Source: Microbacterium sp. LKL04 (GTDB lineage Bacteria > Actinomycetota > Actinomycetes > Actinomycetales > Microbacteriaceae). Taken from it: 64,000 nt of DNA. The notes under the pieces are model-generated. The model made no database searches, had not been told where the DNA came from, and worked only from the letters and a program-made list of their open reading frames with translations. This document shows positions 43,582-53,435 of this stretch, one piece after another; position 1 is the stretch's first letter; the number at the start of each line of letters is the position of its first letter. The DNA lies in assembly GCF_900102005.1 (NCBI RefSeq), contig NZ_LT627736.1:2480001-2544000 (forward strand), written 5' to 3'. A program made the position numbers and the translations under genes.

Positions 43582-44604
43582 GTGAGTGCATCGCGTGGCC
43601 GGATCTGGACCGGGGTCATCCGCGTCGCACCGTACGACCGCGATCACACGGTCGCGATCCGCGCGGCGATCAGCGTGGGTGTCCCGCTCCTCTTCCTCTG
43701 GACGATGGGCCGGCTCGATCTCAGCATCTACGCGAGTTTCGGAGCCTTCGCGTCGCTCTACGGGCGCACCGACCGGATCGGCGATCGGGTCAGGATGCAG
43801 GCGGCCGCCGGCGCCGTCCTCCTCACCGCGATGCTCATCGGCACGGCGACGTCGGTCGCCGGCCTGGCGGCGCCGTGGGCGATCGTCGTGGTGTCGGCTG
43901 TCGCCTCGCTCGTCACGCTGCTCGCCTACTCGGCGCAATGGCACCCGCCGGGCGCCCTCTTCATCGTGTTCGCCGCGGGAGCCACGGCATCCGTCCCCGC
44001 TGATGTCACCCGACTGATGGACGTCCTCGCCGTCGGCCTCGCGGCGGTGATCTTCTCGATCATCATCACGTTCGTCTACGAGGCCGTTTCGGCCCGGAGC
44101 ATCCCGCGCCTGACACGGACGAAGAACCGCATTGCCGTCGGTGCCGTGGCCGCGGAGATGGCCATCACGGTCGCGGTCGCGACGCTCCTCGGTGGAATCG
44201 CCGGGCTCCTCTTGCTCGACTCGCACTGGTACTGGGCGATGGTCGGTGCCGTCGCGGCGGTCAGCGGGCCGCACGTGAAGGCGCGCATCATCCGCGGCCT
44301 GCAGCGTCTCATCGGAACGGGTCTCGGAGTGGTGGTGGCCGCAGCCATCCTCGCCCTGGGGGTGCCGCCGCTCGGCGTGATCCTGATCGCCGTCGCCCTC
44401 CAAGCGGCCGCCGAACTGTTCGTCGGCCGCAACTATGCGATCGCGATGGTGTTCATCACGCCGCTGGCGCTCCTGATGGTGCAGCTCGCGGCACCGACCA
44501 CCGCCGGAGTCCTGCTGAGCGATCGTCTGGGGGAGACGCTCGTCGGCATCGTTGCAGGGACCGCCGTCGCCGTGGTCTCCGCTCTCGTTCGTCGGACTCG
44601 CTGA
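43582..44604 (+). CDS. FUSC-family inner membrane protein
   Basis: 340 residues from GTG 43582, two blocks of TM segments (about 35-160 and 180-330) separated by a basic loop RSIPRLTRTKNRIAV. FUSC-type repeats: FGAFASLYGRTDRIGDRVRMQ in block 1 and YWAMVGAVAAVSGPHVKARIIRGLQRLIGTGLG in block 2. This family includes aromatic-acid and fusaric-acid exporters. It has no cytoplasmic domain between the blocks, so it is the short form. It may be co-expressed with the MFS pump 68 bp upstream. Confidence 0.85.
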   Translation: MSASRGRIWTGVIRVAPYDRDHTVAIRAAISVGVPLLFLWTMGRLDLSIYASFGAFASLYGRTDRIGDRVRMQAAAGAVLLTAMLIGTATSVAGLAAPWAIVVVSAVASLVTLLAYSAQWHPPGALFIVFAAGATASVPADVTRLMDVLAVGLAAVIFSIIITFVYEAVSARSIPRLTRTKNRIAVGAVAAEMAITVAVATLLGGIAGLLLLDSHWYWAMVGAVAAVSGPHVKARIIRGLQRLIGTGLGVVVAAAILALGVPPLGVILIAVALQAAAELFVGRNYAIAMVFITPLALLMVQLAAPTTAGVLLSDRLGETLVGIVAGTAVAVVSALVRRTR

Positions 44605-44662
44605 CATCCCTCGGGCGGTTGGCCCGTGAGCTCTCCGTTGTCGGGGCTCTCGTCCAGCCGGC

Positions 44663-46303
44663 TCAGCTGCGGCCGGCGGTCTCGGCTCCGTCGGTCCACG
44701 TCAGCCACCCGCCGTCGAGGTTGCGGACGTCGTGACCGAGCTGCTGCAGGATGCGGCTGGCCGTGTGGCCCCGCTGGCCCACCCTGCAGTGGACGATGAG
44801 CGGCGCATCGGGGAGCTCGCCGTGACGCTCGCGAAGCTCGTCGAGGGGGATCAGGATCGACCCGGGGATCGATCCCGCCTCGTGCTCGCCCGTCGTGCGC
44901 ACATCGACGACCACGGCGCCGGCTGCGCGGGCGGCATCCACCTCATGCCACTGGATCGTACGGTCGGCACCGGTCGCCAGGTTCTCGGCCACGTACCCCG
45001 CCATGTTGATCGCGTCCTTCGCCGAACCGTATTGCGGCGCGTAGGCGAGTTCCAACTGAGTGAGAGCGGATGCCGTGAGCCCTGCCGTCATCGCGACGGC
45101 CAGGACGTCGAGCCGCTTGTCGACGCCTGACCGCCCCACGAGCTGCGCGCCGAGGATCAGGTCGGTGTCGGGATCGATCAACAGCTTCATGGCCATCTGC
45201 TCGGCGCCCGGGTAGTAGGTCGCATGAGAGAAGGGGTGCGTGTGCACGATGCGGTGCGGCCGGCCCGCCGCGACGAGTCGGCGTTCGCTCCAGCCGACGA
45301 GACCGACCGTGAGGCCGAGGACTCCGACGATCGTCGTCCCCAGAGCAGGGGTCGCGGCGACGGTCGCCGCACCGGCGATGTCGTCGGCCACCGCGCGACC
45401 GTGCCGGTTCGCGAGCCCGGCCATGGTGACGAGGGTCGCGGTGCCGTCCAGGTGATCGGTCTTCTCGACGGCGTCGCCGACGGCCCACACATCGGGCACG
45501 TTCGTGCGGTGCCGGTCGTCGACGGCGATGCCGCCCGTCGGACCGAGCGCGATCCCCGCGGCCCTCGCGATCTGCACTTCGGGACGCACGCCGCGAGCGT
45601 CGACGACCAGCTCTGCGGGCACCTCGGTCCCGTCGGAGAGGGTGGCGACGCCGGCACCGATTCCCGACACGGTCACGCCCGTGCGCAGATCCACTCCGGC
45701 ATCGCTGAGTGCCCGGTGGACGGGAGAGACCATCTCGGGGTCGAGGGGGCTCAGTACCTGATGGCCCCGCTGAACGAGGGTCACCCGTGCGCCCCGGGCG
45801 ACGAGGTTCTCGACCGCCTCGATCCCGATGAACCCGCCTCCCGCGACGACGGCTCGCGGCGAGGCGGCCTCGGCGAGGACGGCGGTGATCGCGTCGACGT
45901 CCTCGACGCTCCGGAGGGTGATGACCGGCATCCCCTCACCCGGGATGGGATCGCCCGTCGTCGCGCCCATGCCGAGGACGAGATCGTCGAAGGGCTCGAT
46001 CCGCTCGTCGCCGGTCTCGAGGTCGCGGACCTTCACGGTCTTCGCAGCCGTGTCGATCGCGACGACCTCGTGGCGGACGTGGACCTGCAGCGCGAAGCGG
46101 GAGGCGAGGGATGCCGGCGTCTGCAGCAGCAGCGAGGAGCGGTCCTCGATCACGCCGCCGACGTAATAGGGGAGCCCGCAGTTCGCGAAGGACACGTGGT
46201 GGCCTCGCTCGAAGACGACGATCTCACGGTCCTCGTCGAGTCGACGCAGGCGGGTCGCCGCGGACATGCCTGCGGCGACTCCACCGATGATGATGGTGCG
46301 CAT
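44663..46303 (-). CDS. CoA-disulfide reductase with C-terminal rhodanese domain
   Basis: 546 residues from ATG 46303. FAD-binding N-terminus (IIIGGVAAGMSAATRLRRL), active-site Cys42 in SFANCGLPYYVGG, the second nucleotide motif VVAGGGFIGIEAVENL, and GDAVEKTDHLDG for FAD. After about residue 445 a rhodanese domain follows (VDVRTTGEHEAGSIPGSI, catalytic Cys in VHCRVGQRG). Such CoADR-RHD fusions reduce CoA disulfides, polysulfides or CoA persulfide with NAD(P)H. A CsoR/CstR-like palindrome lies at the start codon. No sensor gene is in the window. Confidence 0.92.
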   Translation of the reverse strand: MRTIIIGGVAAGMSAATRLRRLDEDREIVVFERGHHVSFANCGLPYYVGGVIEDRSSLLLQTPASLASRFALQVHVRHEVVAIDTAAKTVKVRDLETGDERIEPFDDLVLGMGATTGDPIPGEGMPVITLRSVEDVDAITAVLAEAASPRAVVAGGGFIGIEAVENLVARGARVTLVQRGHQVLSPLDPEMVSPVHRALSDAGVDLRTGVTVSGIGAGVATLSDGTEVPAELVVDARGVRPEVQIARAAGIALGPTGGIAVDDRHRTNVPDVWAVGDAVEKTDHLDGTATLVTMAGLANRHGRAVADDIAGAATVAATPALGTTIVGVLGLTVGLVGWSERRLVAAGRPHRIVHTHPFSHATYYPGAEQMAMKLLIDPDTDLILGAQLVGRSGVDKRLDVLAVAMTAGLTASALTQLELAYAPQYGSAKDAINMAGYVAENLATGADRTIQWHEVDAARAAGAVVVDVRTTGEHEAGSIPGSILIPLDELRERHGELPDAPLIVHCRVGQRGHTASRILQQLGHDVRNLDGGWLTWTDGAETAGRS

Positions 46304-46312
46304 GGTCACCAG

Positions 46313-46330
46313 AATACCCCCGGGGGTATT
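46313..46330. promoter_or_regulatory. CsoR/CstR-like operator of the CoADR gene
   Basis: AATACCCCCGGGGGTATT, a perfect 18-bp palindrome with the ATACCCC/GGGGTAT arms seen at CstR and related CsoR-family sites. It ends 9 bp before the ATG. On the minus strand TATTCT within it could be a -10, which would start transcription at or next to the ATG (leaderless). Confidence 0.7.
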
Positions 46331-46390
46331 GAGAGGTGTCATCCGTCCCTCATTTCGTCCCTCCATGGGTGTCTGGCGGGCAACGTTTGT

Positions 46391-46415
46391 GTCACCTTCC
46401 TACGGAGGGGGTGAC
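46391..46415. promoter_or_regulatory. Hairpin-forming sequence upstream of the cold-shock gene
   Basis: GTCACC (46391-46396) can pair with GGTGAC (46410-46415), with CCTTCC/GGAGGG complementarity inside. It lies about 75 bp before the cold-shock ATG in an otherwise plain leader. Could be part of a structured 5' leader or a regulator site. Weak evidence. Confidence 0.25.
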
Positions 46416-46488
46416 TGTACAGGTTGTGAGGGCTAGGTTGGGGAAGGACCGGCGGACGTGTCGCCGGCATCAATCAGTAAGGCAGTTC

Positions 46489-46695
46489 ATGAGCGTCAGC
46501 GGTACCGTCAAGTGGTTCAACTCGGAAAAGGGCTTCGGGTTCATCGCTCCCGATGAAGGCGGCGCCGACGTCTTCGCCCACTACTCAGCCATCGAATCTT
46601 CGGGCTACCGCTCGCTGGAAGAGAACCAGCGAGTCGAGTTCGACATCGCCCAGGGCCCCAAGGGCCTGCAGGCGGAGAACATTCGCCCCGTCTGA
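46489..46695 (+). CDS. Cold-shock protein, CspA family
   Basis: 68-residue OB-fold RNA chaperone. RNP1 KGFGFI ([10 protein letters not shown]) and RNP2 VFAHY ([10 protein letters not shown]) motifs are present, begins [21 protein letters not shown] 46489. The leader to the divergent CoADR gene is about 185 bp; mRNA structure there may matter for temperature control, as in other csp genes. Ends convergently 5 bp before the phosphatase gene. Confidence 0.95.
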   Translation: MSVSGTVKWFNSEKGFGFIAPDEGGADVFAHYSAIESSGYRSLEENQRVEFDIAQGPKGLQAENIRPV

Positions 46696-46699
46696 GGTT

Positions 46700-47377
46700 T
46701 CACACCTCAGCAGTGAGGAGCAGGCGGCGGAGTTCGGCCATCGTGTCGACCGCCGCCTGCGCCCCATCGCTCTCGTGGGGCCAACTGAAGCCCCACCGTA
46801 CGAAAATGACGGGGACGCCGTTCGCGGCGGCCCCGTCTACGTCGTGGTGGCGGTCGCCGATGAGGATCGGGCGGCTGATATCCGCTCCAGCCGCCTTCAG
46901 GCGACGCAATGACTCGGCGACGATGTCGGCCTTCGTGGCGAGTGTCTTCTCGTCCGGTGTCGCACCCGCCATCGCCTGCATGTGCTCGGACAGGCCGAAG
47001 TGCTCCATGAGCGCGACGACCTGGACCTCGGGCTTCGAGCTCGCGGTCGCCTGCGGGATGCCCGCCGCCGCGATGTCCGCGATCAGCTCCCCGACCCCCG
47101 GGTAGAGCTCCACGTTCGCGGTGTACCCGTCGGCCTTGCCGAGAGCCCGGTAATAGGTGACCGCTTCGGTGGCCTGTTCCGGCGTCATCCCGACGTTCTT
47201 CTGGAACGAGTCGTACATGGGCGGGCCGATCCAGTGGACCAGCTCTGCGCGCGTCGGCGCCGGGTACCCGAAGTGGGTGAGGCAGCGGTCGAGGCGGCTG
47301 AGGATGCCCACGGATGCGTCGACGATCGTGCCGTCCACGTCCCAGAGGATGCAGGACCAGGGGGAGCGCGTCGTCAT
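46700..47377 (-). CDS. HAD-superfamily phosphatase (phosphoglycolate phosphatase-like)
   Basis: 225 residues. HAD motif [11 protein letters not shown], motif II SSKPEV region, motif [23 protein letters not shown]. Cap domain between about 20-85 places it in subfamily IA with Gph/PGP-like enzymes. The substrate cannot be told. GTG or ATG start at 47377. Convergent with csp; diverges from nucS. Confidence 0.88.
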   Translation of the reverse strand: MTTRSPWSCILWDVDGTIVDASVGILSRLDRCLTHFGYPAPTRAELVHWIGPPMYDSFQKNVGMTPEQATEAVTYYRALGKADGYTANVELYPGVGELIADIAAAGIPQATASSKPEVQVVALMEHFGLSEHMQAMAGATPDEKTLATKADIVAESLRRLKAAGADISRPILIGDRHHDVDGAAANGVPVIFVRWGFSWPHESDGAQAAVDTMAELRRLLLTAEV

Positions 47378-47421
47378 GCGACCAGCCTACGGGGACGGAT
47401 GCCGCGGGTAGGCTCGTCGCC

Positions 47422-48108
47422 GTGCGTCTCGTCATCGCCCGTTGCTCCGTCGACTACACCGGTCGCCTGAACACGCATCTGCCCCCCGCCACCCGTCTCA
47501 TCATGGTCAAGGCGGACGGCACGGTCGCGTTCCACCGCGACATCCAGCATCAGCCGCTGAACTGGATGAGCCCGCCGTGCACGCTGACGATCATCGAGCC
47601 CGGCGAGGACGACATCGACGTCGTCGAGAAGTGGCGCGTCACGCACGCCAAGACGGGCGACGAACTGACGATCCGCATCTACGAGGTGCTCCACGACTCA
47701 TCGCACGAGCTCGGCGTGGATCCGGGTCTCGTGAAGGACGGCGTCGAGGCCGACCTGCAGCGGCTGCTCGCGGAGCAGGTGGGGGTTATCGGCGAGAACC
47801 TGACGCTCGTGCGACGTGAGTTCCCCACGGCCATCGGGCCGGTCGACCTTCTGCTGCGCAACCCCGAGGGCGGCACGATCGCCGTCGAGGTCAAGCGCCG
47901 CGGCGACATCGACGGCGTGGAGCAGCTGACGCGCTACCTCGAGCTGCTCGGGCGCGACCCGCACCTCGCACCCGTGACCGGCGTGTTCGCCGCCCAGGAG
48001 ATCAAGCCCCAGGCGAAGGTGCTCGCGACCGACCGCGGCATCCGTTGCGTCACTCTGGACTACGACGAGATGAAGGGCATCGAGTCCGGGGCGCCCCGCC
48101 TGTTCTGA
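47422..48108 (+). CDS. nucS: Mismatch-specific endonuclease NucS/EndoMS
   Basis: 228 residues from GTG 47422 ([20 protein letters not shown]). N-terminal DNA-binding/dimerisation domain, then a PD-(D/E)xK nuclease core: GPVDLLLRN and [17 protein letters not shown]. The C-terminal tail ends in RLF, similar to the clamp-binding end of mycobacterial NucS. NucS replaces MutS/MutL mismatch repair in most actinobacteria, cutting both strands at mismatches. Family match strong. Confidence 0.93.
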   Translation: MRLVIARCSVDYTGRLNTHLPPATRLIMVKADGTVAFHRDIQHQPLNWMSPPCTLTIIEPGEDDIDVVEKWRVTHAKTGDELTIRIYEVLHDSSHELGVDPGLVKDGVEADLQRLLAEQVGVIGENLTLVRREFPTAIGPVDLLLRNPEGGTIAVEVKRRGDIDGVEQLTRYLELLGRDPHLAPVTGVFAAQEIKPQAKVLATDRGIRCVTLDYDEMKGIESGAPRLF

Positions 48109-48114
48109 TCTGCG

Positions 48115-49329
48115 TCAGTGACCGGTGCCGCGGGTTCCCGGCAGCGGCTTGGCCGCACCGGACGCGAACCCGGACGCCGCGACGAGGGCGGCGATGATGA
48201 ACAGCGCGTTCAGCAGACCGATGTGGTCGCTGATCACACCGAGGATCGGCGGCCCGCACAGGAACGCGATGTAGCCGATCGTCGCCGCAGCGCTCACGCG
48301 CGCTGCCGCGTGTTCGGGATCGTCGGCCGCCGCCGACATGCCGAGCGGGAAGCCGAGCGAGGCGCCCACCCCCCACAGCGCAGCCCCGACGAACACGAGC
48401 GGCAGGTTCGGCGCGAGGATGAACAGCAGGATGCCTGCGACCGTCGTCGCAGCGAGGACGCGCAGCGTCGCCACTCGACCGAAACGGTCGACGAGAGGTC
48501 CGCCGAACACACGCAGCACGGTCATCGCGACGGAGAAGACCATGAGTGCGGCGGCGCCGAGCTCCTCCGTGCTGTCGTGGTTTTCGCTCACGCCGAGCGC
48601 CATCCAGTCGTTCGCGCCGCCCTCGGCGAACGCCATTCCCAGGATCACGACGCCGAGCACGTAGGTTCGCGGCTCACGCCACGCCGATAGGGCGATCATC
48701 AGGCGGGCCCGCCACCCGGCCGGTGCTGCGTCTGGTGAACCGAACTCACGGTGCGGAACGAAACGGAACGCGACGACGGCGATGACCGCGATCGACACCG
48801 CGATCACAGCGGCATGGGCGAACACCGAGATCTGCGCACGAGCGGCGAGGGCCCCGAGCCCGGCTCCGATGACGGTGCCCAGGCTGAAGAACGCATGGAA
48901 CAGCGGCAAGATCGTCTTCTTCACCTCGACCTCGATCGCCGCCCCATCGACGTTCATGAGCACGTCGAGGGCGCCGTTGCCGAAGCCGAACAGCATCAGC
49001 CCGACGAGGACCACGGGGACGGCGGCAAGGACGTCCGTGCCCAGCCCGATGAGGAACAGGCCGGTCGCCAGCACGAGCATTACCAGGAGCATCCCGCGCC
49101 GGGTACCCATACGCGCCGCGATGACCGAAGAGACCGACAGGCCCAGAATCGACGCCGCTCCCATGCCGAGCAGCAGGAGTCCGATGGTGGCGTTGTCGAT
49201 ACCGAGCGCCGCCTTGATCGACGGCACCCGCGACGCCCACGTCGCGATGCTCAAGCCGCTCGCGGTGAAGATCGCGAACACGGCGAGACGCCAGGTCCAC
49301 AGGCGCGCGGAGGTGAGCTCGAGGGTCAT
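48115..49329 (-). CDS. MFS transporter (12 TM)
   Basis: 404 residues from ATG 49329, twelve TM segments. Starts WTWRLAVFAIFTASGLSIATWASRVPSIKAALG; motif A-like AARMGTRRGMLLVML; second-half loop GGPLVDRFGRVATLRVL. Resembles the YbjJ-type/fucose-permease-like branch of MFS. Divergent from a LacI regulator at 49397, with a palindrome between, so probably sugar-responsive. The substrate is not identifiable. The open frame continues to 49893 but those residues fall inside the lacI gene. Confidence 0.88.
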   Translation of the reverse strand: MTLELTSARLWTWRLAVFAIFTASGLSIATWASRVPSIKAALGIDNATIGLLLLGMGAASILGLSVSSVIAARMGTRRGMLLVMLVLATGLFLIGLGTDVLAAVPVVLVGLMLFGFGNGALDVLMNVDGAAIEVEVKKTILPLFHAFFSLGTVIGAGLGALAARAQISVFAHAAVIAVSIAVIAVVAFRFVPHREFGSPDAAPAGWRARLMIALSAWREPRTYVLGVVILGMAFAEGGANDWMALGVSENHDSTEELGAAALMVFSVAMTVLRVFGGPLVDRFGRVATLRVLAATTVAGILLFILAPNLPLVFVGAALWGVGASLGFPLGMSAAADDPEHAAARVSAAATIGYIAFLCGPPILGVISDHIGLLNALFIIAALVAASGFASGAAKPLPGTRGTGH

Positions 49330-49352
49330 GACGGTCACTCTAGCGGCATCTC

Positions 49353-49364
49353 CGAATCGATTCG
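49353..49364. promoter_or_regulatory. LacI-type operator between MFS and LacI genes
   Basis: CGAATCGATTCG, a perfect 12-bp palindrome with a central CG, in the 67-bp divergent gap. It could serve both promoters. Confidence 0.6.
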
Positions 49365-49396
49365 ACAATCGGATCCGTGCGGCTACGATCGAGAGC

Positions 49397-50437
49397 ATGA
49401 GCAGCCGCCGAGCGACGATCTCCGACGTCGCGCGCCACGCCGGAGTCTCGGCCTCGACGGCATCCGTCGTCTTCAGCGGCAAGGTCGCCGTCTCCGACGC
49501 CACCCGCGCGAAGGTGATGCGCGCCGCCGATGCCCTCGGATACACCGGTCCCGACCCGCGAGCGGCGTCGTTGCGGACCGGCCGAGCCGGCGTCGTGGCG
49601 GTGCTCTTCCGCGAGCGGCTCGGCATCGCGTTCCGCGACCCCGTCACCACCGAGATGATGGACGGACTCACGGCCGCCCTCAGCCCGATCGGCGCCGGCA
49701 TCCTCCTGCTCACCGACGAGGGCCCGGCGGAGTCCGGCCCCACCCTGACGACCGCGCCCCTGGACGCGGCGATCCTCCTCGGCTGCAACGAGATCCTGCA
49801 GTCGTCGGTCGACGTGCTCCGCGGTCGCGGCATCCCCGTCGTGGTGATCGAGGGCGATGCCGGAGCCGACGTCCCCCGCGTGCTCCTCGACAACGTCGAG
49901 GCCCAGCGGACGGCCGCCGAGCACCTGCGTTCCCTCGGTCACGATGACGTGGCGCTGGTGACGCTGGCGAAGGATGCCGCGCGTCCCCGAGGCTTCATCG
50001 ACGATCCCGCGCAGATCACCGTCGACGTCACGCGCGATCGACTGCTCGGCGCCCGGGAGATCTTCCCCGATGCTGCCGCCTACGCGGTCCGCGAGAGCTC
50101 GATCGACGAAGGGCTCGCCGCGGGCCGTGTGCTGCTCTCGGGTCGCCGGCCGACCGCGATCATCGCGCAGAGCGACCTCCTGGCGGCCGGGGTGATCCGT
50201 GCCGCCGAGGAAGCCGGGCTCCGGGTTCCGGAAGACCTGAGCGTGACGGGCTTCGACGGTGTCGCAGTGGACGGTCTGGCCCCCTACGCGCTCACGACGC
50301 TCGCGCAGGACGCGGGCGCGAAGGGACGCGCGGCGGGCGAGGCGGTCGTCGCGATGCTCGAGGGGCGGGAACCGGCATCCCTCACCCTCACCTGCACATT
50401 CCGACGAGGGAACACGACCGCGCCCGTACCGGGGTGA
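49397..50437 (+). CDS. LacI-family transcriptional regulator
   Basis: 346 residues from ATG 49397. HTH RRATISDVARHAGVSASTASVVFSGKVAVSDATRAKV, hinge region, then a type-1 periplasmic-binding-like sensor (DAAILLGCNEILQSSVDVL, GRRPTAIIAQSDLLAAGVI, VTGFDGVAVDGLAPYALTTLAQ). It is linked to the divergent MFS gene and probably autoregulates through the palindrome at 49353. Effector unknown. Separate from the island's LacI. Confidence 0.92.
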   Translation: MSSRRATISDVARHAGVSASTASVVFSGKVAVSDATRAKVMRAADALGYTGPDPRAASLRTGRAGVVAVLFRERLGIAFRDPVTTEMMDGLTAALSPIGAGILLLTDEGPAESGPTLTTAPLDAAILLGCNEILQSSVDVLRGRGIPVVVIEGDAGADVPRVLLDNVEAQRTAAEHLRSLGHDDVALVTLAKDAARPRGFIDDPAQITVDVTRDRLLGAREIFPDAAAYAVRESSIDEGLAAGRVLLSGRRPTAIIAQSDLLAAGVIRAAEEAGLRVPEDLSVTGFDGVAVDGLAPYALTTLAQDAGAKGRAAGEAVVAMLEGREPASLTLTCTFRRGNTTAPVPG

Positions 50438-50519
50438 CCTGGGAGCCGGCCGGGCGCCGCCTATCCCTCAGCCGGTAGACTGGACATCTCGACCCCCGCG
50501 ATTGCACAAGGAGGCCAGG

Positions 50520-53435
50520 TTGCTGATCCTCCTCGCGGCGTTCGCCCTCGTGCCGCTCCTGTTGCCGGCCCTCGTCTCCCGGCTCGGCTCGCGCACCTTC
50601 CTCGTCGCGGCTCTCGTTCCGATCGCCGCGTTCGTGCACACGGCGCTGCAGGCCCCGCGCGTGCTGAACGGTGATATCCCGTTCGAGACATACGCCTGGA
50701 TTCCCGATCTCAAGGTCCAGCTGTCGATGCGGATGGACGTTCTCGGCTGGGTCATGGCGCTCATCGTCACCGGCGTCGGCGCGCTCGTCATGCTCTACTG
50801 CCGCTGGTACTTCGCCGGCAAGCGCGAGGGCCTCGCGACGTTCTCGGCGGTCCTCCTCGCCTTCGCGGGTGCGATGTACGGGCTTGTGCTGACCGACGAC
50901 ATCGTCGTGCTCATCATGCTGTGGGAGGTCACGAGCGTCCTCTCGTACCTGCTCATCGGTTTCTACCACCGCCGCGGCGCGAGCCGACGCGCCGCTCTGC
51001 AGGCCCTGCTCGTGACGACGCTCGGCGGGCTCGTCATGCTGATCGGCGTCGTCATGCTCGTCGTCCTCTACGGCACGACGAGCATCACCACGATGATCGA
51101 GACCGGGCCCGTCTTCCAGGGCGGCGAGGCCGTCGCCCTGAATGCCGCGATCGTCATGCTCCTCGTCGGGGCCCTCAGCAAGTCGGCCATCTTCCCGTTC
51201 CACTTCTGGCTCCCCGGCGCGATGGCCGCGCCGACGCCGGTGAGCGCGTACCTGCACGCCGCCGCCATGGTGAAGGCCGGTATCTACCTGATCGCCCGCT
51301 TCGCGCCCGCCTTCGCGGATACCGACCCGTGGCGACCCATCGTCATCGGCCTCGGGATCTTCACGATGCTCCTCGGTGGATTCCAGGCGATGCGCGAGTC
51401 GGACCTCAAGCGCATCCTCGCCTTCGGCACCGTCAGCCAGCTCGGCATGCTCACGGTCGTCCTCGGCTACGGCGAACGCAACAGCGCCCTCGCCGGTCTC
51501 GCCCTCCTCGTCGGGCACGCCCTCTTCAAGTCGGCGCTGTTCCTCATCGTCGGCGTCATCGACCGTCAGCTGAGCACCCGCGACATCGGGGAGCTCTCAG
51601 GGGTGGGGCGCCAGGCGCCGACGCTCGCGACGTTCTCGATCATCGCGATCGCGTCGATGGCGGGGGTCGCGCCCACGGTCGGCTTCGTCGCGAAGGAAGC
51701 GGCGCTCACCTCGTTCCTCGAGGGCGGCGCGTCCGCGACGGCCCTCATCCCCCTGATCGGGATCCTCGGCGGCTCCGCTCTGACGGCGGCGTACGGCATC
51801 CGTTTCGTGTGGGGTGCCTTCTGGACGAAGAAGGATGCCGCCGGTGCGCCGCGCGAGCGCACGGAGTGGCCCGACCCGCCGATCGGCTTCCTGGTGGCGC
51901 CGGTCGTGCTCAGCGGGCTGACCATGGTCGCCGGCGTCACGGCGCCGCTGCTGGACTCGGGTCTCGCGGGTTACGCCGACAGCATCCCGCTCGAGGAGGG
52001 CGGCAAGGAATATCACCTCGCTCTCTGGCACGGGTGGGAGCCCGCGCTCTTCCTCTCGCTCGGCTCGATCGCCCTCGGCGCGCTGCTGTTCTGGATCACG
52101 CAGCGCCGCCCACTCAGAACCCGCATGCTGCCGTTCACGGCGAACGACGTCTACAACCTGTCGCTGCGCGGCGTCGCGAAGGTCTCGGTCTGGACGACGT
52201 CGCTCACCCAGCGCGGCTCGCTGCCGTTCTACGTCGGGACGATCTTCGTCGTCTTCATCGCCGCCGAGGCCACGGCCCTGCTGGCCTCGACCGAGTGGCG
52301 CATCGCCGTCGACGCCTGGCAGAGCCCGGCGCAGCTGCTCGCCGCTCCCGTCATGATCCTCGCGGGCATCGTCGCGATCCGCGCACGCAAGCGCTACACG
52401 GGAGTCGTGCTCGTCTCGGTCACGGGTCTCGGCATGGTGCTCCTGTTCGCGACCAGCGGCGCCCCCGACCTCGCCCTCACGCAGATCCTCGTCGAGACGG
52501 TCACCCTCATCGCGTTCGCGCTCGTGCTCCGCCGCATCCCGGCACGCCTGGGCGACCACAACGCGTCGGTGCTCCCCGTCGTCCGCGCCGTCATCGGCAT
52601 CGGGGTCGGCGTCACGATGGCGGCCGTCGCCCTCATCGCGACGGGTGCCCGCGTGGCCGACCCGGTCTCGGGTCCGTTCCCCGACCTCGCCTACGAGATC
52701 GGGCACGGCAAGAACGTCGTCAACGTGACACTCGTGGACCTGCGCGGGTGGGACACGATGGGCGAGCTCTCGGTCCTCATCCTCGCGGCGACAGGCGTGG
52801 CATCCCTCGTCTTCGTCACCAACCGCTCCGACAGCCGCGTCCTGCCCTCTCTTCCGACGAGCTCCGGACGCAGCCGCCGTCCGCTCGTCGAGACGGCCGA
52901 CGGACCGCGCCCCCGCTCCACGGCGCCGGGCTCGACCCGCCAGGCGTGGCTCGTGGGCGGACTGAAGGTGAAGCCCGAGAACAGATCGCTCCTGCTCGAA
53001 GTGATCGTGCGCGTCCTCTTCCACTCGATCATCGTCGTGTCGGTGTACCTGCTGTTCGCCGGCCACAACCTGCCCGGCGGCGGATTCGCCGGCGGCCTGG
53101 TCGCCGGTATGGCACTCGTCATGCGCTACGTCGCCGGCGGACGGTGGGAGCTGGGTGCGGCCGCGCCGACGGATGCCGGCCGACTCCTCGGCGCGGGCAT
53201 GGTGCTCGCCCTGTCGTGTGCGATCGTGCCGCTGTTCTTCGGTGCCGCGCCCCTCACGAGCACGTACTGGGAGGCGGAGATCCCCCTACTCGGCGAGGTC
53301 GAGTTCGTGACCTCGACGATCTTCGACGTCGGCGTGTACCTCGTCGTGATCGGACTCGTCCTCGACGTGCTGCGCTCCCTCGGCGCCGAGGTCGACCGGC
53401 AGACGCAGGCGCAGCGGGAGCGGGTGAGCGCATGA
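50520..53435 (+). CDS. mrpA: Na+/H+ antiporter subunit A with fused subunit B (MrpAB)
   Basis: 971 residues from TTG 50520, preceded by AAGGAGG (50508-50514). N-terminal NuoL-like module of about 14 TM segments: PFHFWLPGAMAAPTPVSAYLHAAAMVKAGIYLI carries the conserved proton-path Lys/His. A C-terminal MrpA extension follows, then an MnhB domain (about 830-960): FHSIIVVSVYLLFAGHNLPGGGFAGGLVAG. Fusion of A and B is common. First gene of the complete six-gene Mrp operon that exports Na+ in exchange for H+; complex I-like, at the cytoplasmic membrane. Confidence 0.93.
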   Translation: MLILLAAFALVPLLLPALVSRLGSRTFLVAALVPIAAFVHTALQAPRVLNGDIPFETYAWIPDLKVQLSMRMDVLGWVMALIVTGVGALVMLYCRWYFAGKREGLATFSAVLLAFAGAMYGLVLTDDIVVLIMLWEVTSVLSYLLIGFYHRRGASRRAALQALLVTTLGGLVMLIGVVMLVVLYGTTSITTMIETGPVFQGGEAVALNAAIVMLLVGALSKSAIFPFHFWLPGAMAAPTPVSAYLHAAAMVKAGIYLIARFAPAFADTDPWRPIVIGLGIFTMLLGGFQAMRESDLKRILAFGTVSQLGMLTVVLGYGERNSALAGLALLVGHALFKSALFLIVGVIDRQLSTRDIGELSGVGRQAPTLATFSIIAIASMAGVAPTVGFVAKEAALTSFLEGGASATALIPLIGILGGSALTAAYGIRFVWGAFWTKKDAAGAPRERTEWPDPPIGFLVAPVVLSGLTMVAGVTAPLLDSGLAGYADSIPLEEGGKEYHLALWHGWEPALFLSLGSIALGALLFWITQRRPLRTRMLPFTANDVYNLSLRGVAKVSVWTTSLTQRGSLPFYVGTIFVVFIAAEATALLASTEWRIAVDAWQSPAQLLAAPVMILAGIVAIRARKRYTGVVLVSVTGLGMVLLFATSGAPDLALTQILVETVTLIAFALVLRRIPARLGDHNASVLPVVRAVIGIGVGVTMAAVALIATGARVADPVSGPFPDLAYEIGHGKNVVNVTLVDLRGWDTMGELSVLILAATGVASLVFVTNRSDSRVLPSLPTSSGRSRRPLVETADGPRPRSTAPGSTRQAWLVGGLKVKPENRSLLLEVIVRVLFHSIIVVSVYLLFAGHNLPGGGFAGGLVAGMALVMRYVAGGRWELGAAAPTDAGRLLGAGMVLALSCAIVPLFFGAAPLTSTYWEAEIPLLGEVEFVTSTIFDVGVYLVVIGLVLDVLRSLGAEVDRQTQAQRERVSA

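Noticed and set aside
44612..44626. Small hairpin CGGGC-GCCCG after the FUSC gene as terminator
   Set aside because: Only a 5-bp stem, no T-run; too weak to report as a feature.
51597..53066. 489-residue minus-strand frame inside mrpA
   Set aside because: Shadow of a membrane-protein gene; the plus frame has clear antiporter motifs.
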